The position numbers were made by a program, and so were the translations under genes. Below the pieces are notes generated by a model. That model was given only the letters and a program-made list of their open reading frames with translations. It was not told the DNA's origin and did no database searches. Shown here in pieces: positions 1 through 5,398 of a stretch of 7,440 nucleotides of DNA. The stretch spans positions 1 through 7,440 of the forward strand of contig CAIYCP010000233.1 of NCBI GenBank assembly GCA_903924715.1. Direction: 5' to 3'. This stretch comes from an uncultured beta proteobacterium. GTDB lineage: Bacteria > Pseudomonadota > Gammaproteobacteria > Burkholderiales > Burkholderiaceae_B. Position 1 is the first letter of the stretch, and each line of letters opens with the position of its first letter.

Positions 1-520
1 CGAGTGCAAACAAAGTGGTCACGCGAGCCTCCCATGTCTGCATCACTTGCTCAAGCCGCTCTCTAAATTCGTCGTTTAGCGCGGCAAGCTCTTGTCCCAT
101 ATTGCCGATCAGGCAGCCTCGTTTGAAATCGTATTTCGTCATACCTAGCTTGCCGTCGTCGACAAAGTCTTGTAAGCGTTGCAGGGGGGTACGGTCGGGA
201 TTGTCAAAGAGCAGAGCCATCTTCTCGGCATAAAACTGCACATAGTTATCGACGACCGCTACACCGAATTCGCGTTTGCTCTTGAAGTAGTAATAAAAAG
301 AGCCCTTCGGCACACCGACGATAGACAAAATTTCATCGATGCCCGTGATTTGAAAACCACGCTCTGTCAGCAGTTCGGTGCCACACCAGATAATGGCCGA
401 CCGGGTATCACCGCGTTGCTTGGCTGCCAGCGAGCGTGCGTGCCTGAACTGCATATCCGCATCTGACATTTTTTCTGTGCGGGTGCCGTAAGGGGCGGCG
501 AAGGCGTGGAGGGTGCCCAT
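1..520 (-). CDS. TetR/AcrR-family transcriptional regulator (NemR/AcuR-like), C-terminus cut by window edge
   Basis: This is a one-component repressor-type regulator, read on the complement from 520 and running off the left edge with about 173 codons visible; the family is usually about 190-210 residues. The N-terminal TetR helix-turn-helix is clear: residues 59-83 contain TGIDEIL, then VPKGSFYYYFKSK (about 70-82), the hallmark recognition helix and following helix. The ligand domain contains RGCLIGN at about 134-140, typical of the NemR/AcuR branch. Two in-frame starts exist, ATG at 520 and ATG at 469. I prefer 520 because the 17 extra codons have mostly C or G in third position and the DNA turns AT-rich just upstream of it, but neither start has a good Shine-Dalgarno. 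The gene diverges from the transporter operon, so it probably controls that operon and itself. The effector is unknown. The family call is confident; the subgroup is from remembered homologs. Confidence 0.9.
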   Translation of the reverse strand, partial: MGTLHAFAAPYGTRTEKMSDADMQFRHARSLAAKQRGDTRSAIIWCGTELLTERGFQITGIDEILSIVGVPKGSFYYYFKSKREFGVAVVDNYVQFYAEKMALLFDNPDRTPLQRLQDFVDDGKLGMTKYDFKRGCLIGNMGQELAALNDEFRERLEQVMQTWEARVTTLFAL

Positions 521-611
521 AGATTCAATTGGTCAATATCTAAATAAATACACAAAAATATAAAAATTCATATGCATAAAAAATACTATTCATTTGATAT
601 ATAACACTTTT

Positions 612-640
612 TTGCACAACGAATTCATCAAGGGTAAATA
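612..640 (+). promoter_or_regulatory. Weak candidate sigma70 promoter for the transporter operon
   Basis: TTGCAC (612-617) and TAAATA (635-640) are separated by exactly 17 bases, and an A/T-rich tract lies directly upstream. Each hexamer matches the consensus at only three of six positions. Transcription would start near 647, which would put the palindrome at 654-668 in the initially transcribed DNA, a workable place for a repressor. This is a guess from spacing and context. Confidence 0.22.
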
Positions 641-653
641 CCAATCGATTTTA

Positions 654-668
654 TAGACGATCGGTCTA
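654..668. promoter_or_regulatory. Candidate TetR-family operator, TAGAC-GATCG-GTCTA
   Basis: Two perfect 5-bp inverted arms, TAGAC and GTCTA, flank GATCG. Adding one C after the left arm would give a perfect 16-bp palindrome, TAGACCGATCGGTCTA. The arms resemble the operator half-sites I recall for NemR-like TetR regulators, and the neighbouring divergent gene encodes that type of protein. Palindromic ATCGAT hexamers lie on both sides (644-649 and 671-676) at nearly equal distance from the centre. The site is about 122 bases before livG and 133 bases before the preferred regulator start, so one protein could control both directions. Binding is inferred. Confidence 0.5.
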
Positions 669-743
669 ATATCGATGTCGTTGCAACTTAATCGTGCGCC
701 GTACTGAATCTTGACGGCGAGTCTTGTTTGAAGTGAAACCAAG

Positions 744-794
744 ATGTGTGTGCGGGCTGATGGGTCAAATAAAGTCAGTGAGCGTGGCGCATGA
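744..794 (+). other. Possible 16-codon leader ORF overlapping the livG start
   Basis: An ATG at 744 opens a reading frame of 16 codons whose TGA (792-794) overlaps the livG ATG (791-793) in an ATGA arrangement, the usual geometry of translational coupling. The peptide starts MCVRADGSNK. There is no strong Shine-Dalgarno before it, only loosely purine-rich sequence (GAAGTGAAA, then AAG), and such short ORFs arise often by chance. It gains some interest because livG itself has a poor ribosome binding site. Confidence 0.2.
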
Positions 795-1558
795 CTGAGC
801 CTCTGCTCGTCGTGCGTGAGCTCGATAAAAATTTTGGTGGTGTCCAGGCGGTCAAAGGATTGACACTTGAGATCGCTCCGGGTGAAATCGTTGGGCTGAT
901 AGGACCCAATGGTTCGGGTAAGTCGACCAGCGTAAATTTGATTTCGGGCACGATGCGCGCGACACGCGGACAGATTTTGCTAGATGGTCACGACATTTCG
1001 ACTGCGACGATTGGTCAGCGTGTAGCCCTCGGCCTTGCCCGCACCTTCCAAACGACGAGTCTTTTTCCTGAATTTAGCTTGCTAGAACAGGTGCTGTTAG
1101 GGGCGCATACCCGGTTTAATACCAAGGCGGCTCAAGCAATTTTTCGCACGAAGTCGTATCGCCAGGAAGACGCGGCTCAACGAGAGCGTGCTGCAGACTT
1201 ACTTGAGTTTATGGGGTTGCTCGGCGTCGCGCATGCACCCGCTTCAGCAATTTCGTCAGCGCAGCAACGCTTGTTAATGGTAGCGACCGCGCTTGCCACA
1301 GAGCCACGTGTCTTACTGCTTGATGAGCCGGCTGCTGGTATGGTTGCCAAAGAACGCGCTGAGCTGTCAGAGATCATTTTGCGAATCCGCGACCGCGGCG
1401 TGGCCGTTTTAGTGATTGAGCATCACATGGGCTTAATCATGGAGGTCTGTCAGCGTATCGCCGTGTTGAACTTTGGACAAAAAATTGCCGATGGCACACC
1501 CGCTCAAGTGCGTGCGGATCCGGCTGTCATTGATGCCTATTTAGGGACGGAGCACTAA
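791..1558 (+). CDS. livG: Branched-chain-type (HAAT) ABC transporter ATP-binding protein, LivG-like
   Basis: Cytoplasmic ATPase that, with the LivF-like partner, should power the LivH/LivM-type permease pair encoded downstream. It has 255 residues, normal for LivG. Visible motifs are Walker A GPNGSGKST (38-46), Q-loop Gln87 in RTFQ, Walker B VLLLDEP (174-180), and the H-loop His211 in IEHHM. The LivG-specific helical insert lies between the Q-loop and the signature (about 105-150). The odd feature is the ABC signature: where LivG proteins normally have LSYGQQ, this one has ISSAQQ (154-159), and the following helix reads VATAL instead of the usual IARAL. The start is the first ATG after an in-frame TGA at 779; the ribosome binding site is weak. 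The symbol names the family; the transported ligand need not be a branched-chain amino acid. Confidence 0.95.
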   Translation: MTEPLLVVRELDKNFGGVQAVKGLTLEIAPGEIVGLIGPNGSGKSTSVNLISGTMRATRGQILLDGHDISTATIGQRVALGLARTFQTTSLFPEFSLLEQVLLGAHTRFNTKAAQAIFRTKSYRQEDAAQRERAADLLEFMGLLGVAHAPASAISSAQQRLLMVATALATEPRVLLLDEPAAGMVAKERAELSEIILRIRDRGVAVLVIEHHMGLIMEVCQRIAVLNFGQKIADGTPAQVRADPAVIDAYLGTEH

Positions 1559-2260
1559 ATGCTGCGCGTGAATAATCTCTATGCTGGCTATGGCAAAACA
1601 GACGTCTTGCATGGCGTAAGTTTTGAAGTCAAGGTCGGACAATGTGTCTCTCTGATTGGCGCTAACGGTGCCGGGAAAAGCACCACCTTGAAATGCATCA
1701 CAGGTTTGTTGCCTTCGCGTTCTGGATCGATTGAGTTCGAGGGCGTAGCGCTTGAGCGGCTGCCGGGTCATCAGATCGTGCGCCATGGCATCACGATGTG
1801 TCCCGAGGGTCGCCAAGTGTTTGGTGGCATGTCGGTATTAGAAAATCTGAGAATGGGCGCGCATACCCGGCGTGATGCCAAAGAGGCAGACGACCTAAGC
1901 GAGATGTTTGAAATGTTTCCAGTCTTACGCCAACGTGCCGCGCAAATGGCAGGCACTCTGTCGGGTGGTGAGCAAGAGATGCTTGCGATCGCCAGGGCGC
2001 TAATGTCGCGGCCAAAACTGTGTATTTTTGACGAACCTTCGCTAGGCTTGGCACCTAAGATTGTGCAAGAAGTAGGCGAAACGCTTGCGCGAATTAAAGC
2101 GCGTGGTGTGACAATTTTATTAGTGGAGCAAAACGCAAAAATGGCACTTGGTTTAGCGGATCACGCCTATCTTTACGAAGCGGGTGAAATTGTTTTAGAG
2201 GGAAGCGGCACTGAATTGCTGTCGCATCCAGAAGTGAGTAAGGCCTACCTCGGCCATTGA
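1559..2260 (+). CDS. livF: Branched-chain-type (HAAT) ABC transporter ATP-binding protein, LivF-like
   Basis: Second cytoplasmic ATPase of the importer, 233 residues, the expected LivF length. Motifs are Walker A GANGAGKST (34-42), the LivF-type CPEGRQVF segment (81-88), a canonical signature LSGGE (134-138) followed by IARAL, Walker B KLCIFDEP (153-160) and DEPSLGLAP, and VEQNA at 189-193 where Gln replaces the H-loop His, which is normal for LivF. The ATG directly follows the livG stop codon (TAA at 1556-1558), with GGAG at 1549-1552 six bases upstream as ribosome binding site, so the two ATPases are probably made in equal amounts. In a LivG-LivF heterodimer this subunit supplies the only canonical signature of the pair. 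Identification is secure; the substrate is not. Confidence 0.95.
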   Translation: MLRVNNLYAGYGKTDVLHGVSFEVKVGQCVSLIGANGAGKSTTLKCITGLLPSRSGSIEFEGVALERLPGHQIVRHGITMCPEGRQVFGGMSVLENLRMGAHTRRDAKEADDLSEMFEMFPVLRQRAAQMAGTLSGGEQEMLAIARALMSRPKLCIFDEPSLGLAPKIVQEVGETLARIKARGVTILLVEQNAKMALGLADHAYLYEAGEIVLEGSGTELLSHPEVSKAYLGH

Positions 2261-2307
2261 AGTTACCCTTTTAAGAGAATTATTCAAAAACATCAGGAGA
2301 GCAAAAT

Positions 2308-3531
2308 ATGAAAACTTGTACCTCGACAATCGTGTCGCGCATGCTGGGTGGTGCGTTAGCGGTGGCAATGGCTTTTGCTGGCGCCGCTGAAAAGCAATTG
2401 ACGCTCGGTCTAAATGACTCACTGACCGGACCTGGCGCAGTCTACGGTTTGCCTCAGGCCAATGCGGTAAAAATGGCTGCTGAAGAGATTAACGCCAATG
2501 GGGGGATCAAAGCCGGCGCCGACACCTATAAGCTTAATGTTATTGCTTATGACGATAAGGCGAATCCGACTGAAGGCACAAACGCCGTGCGCAAACTCAT
2601 CGATCGTGATAGCGCGCAATACATTGTTGGGTTTTGCTGCTCTGGTCCGACTAGCGCCGTCGCTTCATTTATTGGTAAAGAGAAGGTCTTGATGCTAGTG
2701 GGCAATGCAGCCGAGCGCAGCATCACGACGCTGGGCGCGACAAACTTGCTGCGCACGCGTCCACCTGCAGACTTTACGGGTGCGGCCGCGGGTACGTTTG
2801 TTGCAAGTAAAGGCGCAAAAAATATTGCAGTCATTGGCTCGTTAGATGTGGGCTTCTACACTCAATATCTTGAAGCATTTGAGAAAGAGTTTGTAAAGGG
2901 TGGAGGCAAGATTATTGCGAAAGAGACCTTTGGTTTAAAAGATCGTGATATGACGCCGCAGCTGACCAAGGTGCGCGCCCTGAACCCCGACGCACTCTTG
3001 GTACTGGGCTACATTGAGCCTGCCGCGTTTGTTTACAGGCAGTCAGTTGAAATGGGTATGAAAGTGGCACGCTATGGTTTCACGAGTGGCAGCGAGGAGC
3101 AATTTTTAAAGGTCGCCACGACCGAGCAAATGGAAGGCGTGTGGGATTTGCGCCCGACTGAGCTGACCCTTGAGGCACTGGGCGCCACCGCGAAGACCTA
3201 CGTTGCGAACTACACAAAAAAGTACGGTACGCCACCCTCGCCAAGCTCACCCTATGCCTATGACCAAGTCTATGTTTTGAAAAATGCGATTGAAGCGGCT
3301 GGCAGCGCGAGCGATCCGCTTAAGGTCGCGGCGGCCGCTTACAAGATCGGTGTGCCCACAGAGGCGGTGATGAAATACCTGCCCGTCGCGGGCATGATGT
3401 TTGATCAAAACGGACAGGCCTACACGTCAAATGGTGCTTTTCAATGGCAAAAGGGTAAGTGGATCTATGTGCAAGATCTGCCCTCTGACCCTGCGGCTTA
3501 CTCGACCTACTTGAAGGGTCTGCGTAAATGA
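2308..3531 (+). CDS. Periplasmic substrate-binding protein of a branched-chain-type ABC transporter (LivK/Peripla_BP type I)
   Basis: Exported ligand receptor that delivers its substrate to the LivH/LivM-type permease. It is 407 residues. A Sec signal peptide is clear: a positive start, a hydrophobic stretch from about 12 to 24, and likely cleavage after AFAGA near residue 26-27. The mature protein begins with the family-typical strand and loop QLTLGLNDSLTGPGAVYG (30-47), then AVKMAAEEINANGGI (53-67) and a two-lobed type I periplasmic fold. The loop GFCCSGPTSA (108-117) lies where LivJ/LivK-type proteins contact ligand and carries adjacent cysteines. A strong AGGAGA (2295-2300) seven bases before the ATG predicts high expression, as expected for a binding protein made in excess over the permease. 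The ligand cannot be assigned; homologs bind amino acids, amides, urea or aromatic acids. Confidence 0.93.
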   Translation: MKTCTSTIVSRMLGGALAVAMAFAGAAEKQLTLGLNDSLTGPGAVYGLPQANAVKMAAEEINANGGIKAGADTYKLNVIAYDDKANPTEGTNAVRKLIDRDSAQYIVGFCCSGPTSAVASFIGKEKVLMLVGNAAERSITTLGATNLLRTRPPADFTGAAAGTFVASKGAKNIAVIGSLDVGFYTQYLEAFEKEFVKGGGKIIAKETFGLKDRDMTPQLTKVRALNPDALLVLGYIEPAAFVYRQSVEMGMKVARYGFTSGSEEQFLKVATTEQMEGVWDLRPTELTLEALGATAKTYVANYTKKYGTPPSPSSPYAYDQVYVLKNAIEAAGSASDPLKVAAAAYKIGVPTEAVMKYLPVAGMMFDQNGQAYTSNGAFQWQKGKWIYVQDLPSDPAAYSTYLKGLRK

Positions 3532-3543
3532 TCGCTAGCGATC
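3530..3543. repeat. 14-bp perfect palindrome at the end of the binding-protein gene
   Basis: GATCGCTAGCGATC is a perfect 14-bp palindrome that overlaps the stop codon of the binding-protein gene and lies in the 30-base gap before livH. As RNA it could form a short GATCG/CGATC hairpin. It has no T-run after it, so it is not an intrinsic terminator. Possible roles are protecting or punctuating the mRNA between a highly made binding protein and the permease genes, or none. Confidence 0.5.
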
Positions 3544-3561
3544 CAGCACAGGGATACTTGT

Positions 3562-4419
3562 GTGATTGAGTTTTTGCAACAGGTATTCAATGGCTTGGCG
3601 ATTGGGGCGGTCTATACCCTGATCGCCATTGGCTTGACGATTGTCTTCGGTATCTTAGGGATTGCGCACTTTGCTCACGGTGTCGTGGCGATGTCGGGTG
3701 GCTATGTCACGTTCTTTTTAATCGAAAAATTGGCCATGCCATTTTTTGTTGCGATGATGCTTGCGATGTTGGTGGGCGCGATCCTGGGTTTGCTGGTTGA
3801 GCGTTTTGCCTATCGTCCAGTGCAAAACGCTCCGCACATCAACGCCTTCATTATTGCGCTTGGGTTGACGATGATGATCGATGGCTTAAATTTATTAGCC
3901 TTTGGCCCCGATCAGATGGTGATCCGTACGCCGTTTCAAAGCGTGTTCAATTTAGCGGGTTTGGTAGTGACAGAGTTGCGGGTATACGTGATGGTGACCA
4001 CTGCCGTCCTGATTGTCGCCATGTCGTTTTTTGTGAGCCGAACTAAAACAGGTCGCGCGATTCGCGCTGTGGCGCAAAATCGTTCGGCAGCGATTTTGAT
4101 GGGCGTCAACGTCAATGCGGTTGCGCTTGTGGTGTTTGGCTTGTCGTCAGCGCTGGGCGTTGCCGGTGGTGCCTTGGTGGGCGCCATGCTAGCGCTCGCT
4201 CCTGGTCTGGGCGAAAGCTTAGTGATCAAGGGTTTCGCAGTGTTGATCTTAGGTGGGTTAGGCTCTGTGCCTGGCGCGATTGTCGGAGGTTTAATTCTGG
4301 GTGTCAGCGAGGCACTGGCGGCAGGTTATTTATCGTCGGCGTATAAAGATGTGATCGCATTTTTAGTCATGATTGTGGTGTTGTTGTTTAGGCCTGAAGG
4401 CCTGTTGGGTAAAAAATGA
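3562..4419 (+). CDS. livH: Branched-chain-type ABC transporter permease, LivH-like
   Basis: Inner-membrane permease subunit that pairs with the LivM-like protein to form the channel. It has 285 residues, slightly shorter than E. coli LivH, and is almost entirely hydrophobic, with about eight membrane segments. Family landmarks are the N-terminal FNGLAIGAVYTLIAIGLTIVFG (9-30), FAHG (37-40), the cytoplasmic ATPase-contact loop TGRAIRAVAQNRSAAILMGV (163-182) and GGLGSVPGAIVGG (231-243). Position 36, usually Asn in NFAHG, is His here. The start is GTG at 3562, supported by GGGA (3551-3554) seven bases upstream; a nearby TTG at 3558 is out of frame. The stop overlaps the livM start as ATGA, indicating translational coupling. 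Confidence 0.94.
   Translation: MIEFLQQVFNGLAIGAVYTLIAIGLTIVFGILGIAHFAHGVVAMSGGYVTFFLIEKLAMPFFVAMMLAMLVGAILGLLVERFAYRPVQNAPHINAFIIALGLTMMIDGLNLLAFGPDQMVIRTPFQSVFNLAGLVVTELRVYVMVTTAVLIVAMSFFVSRTKTGRAIRAVAQNRSAAILMGVNVNAVALVVFGLSSALGVAGGALVGAMLALAPGLGESLVIKGFAVLILGGLGSVPGAIVGGLILGVSEALAAGYLSSAYKDVIAFLVMIVVLLFRPEGLLGKK
4390..4403 (+). repeat. Short inverted repeat just before the livM start
   Basis: AGGCC and GGCCT arms enclose the tetraloop TGAA, inside the last codons of livH and ending 12 bases before the livM ATG. The RNA hairpin would sit at the upstream edge of the livM ribosome-binding region, whose own Shine-Dalgarno is weak, so it could affect coupling between the two permease genes. 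The codons encode a common family motif (RPEGL), so chance is quite possible. Confidence 0.3.
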
Positions 4420-5390
4420 GTACAGCGAAAGCAACCTATGGCTGGGCGCTGCTGAGCCTGATGGCGCTAGTGCTCGCGCCCGCTATGGTGCAGGTGCCTT
4501 ACTTTTTGCATTTAGGGATTTTGGCCTTGATCTGGATGATCGTTGCGCAAGGTCAAAATCTGGTGCAAGGTTTTACCGGCTATGTGTCAATCGCCGCCGC
4601 TGGCTTTATGGGGGTCGGCGCCTACGCGTCGACGTTGCTGACGGCCAAGCTCGGATGGCCCGTCTGGACAAGCATGGCTTGCGCTCCTTTGGTTGCCGGT
4701 TTGTTAGCGGTTGTAGTGGGATATCCTAGTCTAAGGGTTAAGGGCCATTATTTTGCGATTGTGACGATGGCGTATAACCTTGTGATTTTTATTGTGCTGA
4801 TTAATTTCAGCTCGTTGACAGGCGGTGAATCTGGTATCACGGGTATCCCTAAGCCAGAAAATTTTTCTGTTTTGGGCCTGATCGTTAACTTTGAAACACG
4901 CACAGCTTACTATTACCTCACGCTGATCTTTGCGGTCTTGGCCACGACGGTTTGTGGTTTAGTTTTACATTCGCGGGTTGGGCGGGTATTGTTGGCGATT
5001 CGGCAAAACGAGCCACTGGTTGACGCGGCGGGGGTGTTCGCCTGGCGCTATAAGATGTTTGCCTTTGTGCTGAGTGCCGCCTTGTGTGGTGTTGCCGGGG
5101 CGCTGTATGCGCATTTCATTGGGTTCCTCAATCCTGAACCCTTTGGTGTCGATCAGTCTTTGAACGCAATTTTGGCAGTGATTCTGGGGGGGAGTGGTAC
5201 CTTGGCGGGCCCTGCCGTCGGTGCTTTTCTCGTGGTCGCTTTACCTGAGGTGTTGCGGGTTGCCGAAACGTATCGACTCATCGTGTATGGTTTGTTGCTA
5301 GTATTGACAACAATTTTTATGCCACGCGGCATTATTCCACTCTTGACCCATGCTTGGGTTTGGTTGACGAGTCTCTTTAAAAGACGTTGA
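4416..5390 (+). CDS. livM: Branched-chain-type ABC transporter permease, LivM-like
   Basis: Second inner-membrane permease of the importer, 324 residues. After a hydrophobic N-terminus (10-45) it shows the LivM core: QNLVQGFTGYVSIAAAGFM (47-65) leading into GVGAYAS, LRVKGHYFAIVTMA (106-119), TGGESGITGIP (135-145), the ATPase-contact loop GRVLLAIRQNEPLVDAAGV (189-207) and GGSGTLAGPAVGA (258-270). About nine to ten membrane segments are apparent, and the protein ends in a basic KRR tail. The ATG overlaps the livH stop, so translation probably depends on ribosomes finishing livH; there is only a poor GGG-type ribosome binding site. It lacks the long N-terminal extension seen in E. coli LivM, as is usual for shorter HAAT-family members. 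Confidence 0.94.
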   Translation: MSTAKATYGWALLSLMALVLAPAMVQVPYFLHLGILALIWMIVAQGQNLVQGFTGYVSIAAAGFMGVGAYASTLLTAKLGWPVWTSMACAPLVAGLLAVVVGYPSLRVKGHYFAIVTMAYNLVIFIVLINFSSLTGGESGITGIPKPENFSVLGLIVNFETRTAYYYLTLIFAVLATTVCGLVLHSRVGRVLLAIRQNEPLVDAAGVFAWRYKMFAFVLSAALCGVAGALYAHFIGFLNPEPFGVDQSLNAILAVILGGSGTLAGPAVGAFLVVALPEVLRVAETYRLIVYGLLLVLTTIFMPRGIIPLLTHAWVWLTSLFKRR

Positions 5391-5398
5391 GAGCATTG

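Larger units (their letters stand above)
521..790. promoter_or_regulatory. Divergent intergenic control region, AT-rich in its left half
   Basis: This 270-base stretch has no convincing full-length gene and separates the tetR-type gene from the transporter operon. The part from about 537 to 612 is strongly AT-rich, with A and T tracts and an 8-bp palindrome TATGCATA at 571-578, which suits promoter or UP-element DNA. The right half, 613-790, returns to average composition and carries the candidate operator. No single promoter stands out; a TTGACG hexamer at 711-716 is a good -35 match but its partner 17 bases downstream (TGAAAC) is poor. No terminator hairpin or riboswitch fold was recognised. 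Confidence 0.7.

Noticed and set aside
179..466. 95-codon plus-strand open frame across the regulator gene
   Set aside because: It is antisense to the clear TetR helix-turn-helix gene, shows no recognisable domain, and is explained as a shadow frame.
367..555. 62-codon minus-strand open frame starting at 555
   Set aside because: It runs in a different frame from the TetR gene over the same DNA, has no domain, and begins in AT-rich DNA without a ribosome binding site.
2242..2255. GGCC-TACCTC-GGCC inverted repeat at the end of livF as a terminator
   Set aside because: The stem is only four pairs, it is in coding sequence, and no T-run follows directly.
2257..2307. Possible internal promoter before the binding-protein gene (TTGAAG with TTATTC about 17 bases later)
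   Set aside because: The -10 match is poor and the 47-base gap is explained by a strong Shine-Dalgarno; not enough to annotate.
4373..4729. 118-codon plus-strand open frame spanning the livH-livM junction
   Set aside because: It is out of frame with both well-supported permease genes and its product is Arg-rich without any membrane or known domain pattern.
5387..5398. TTG start at 5387 for the acyl-CoA dehydrogenase
   Set aside because: It overlaps the livM stop, adds only four residues and has no better ribosome binding site; ATG 5399 is well spaced from GAGAG.
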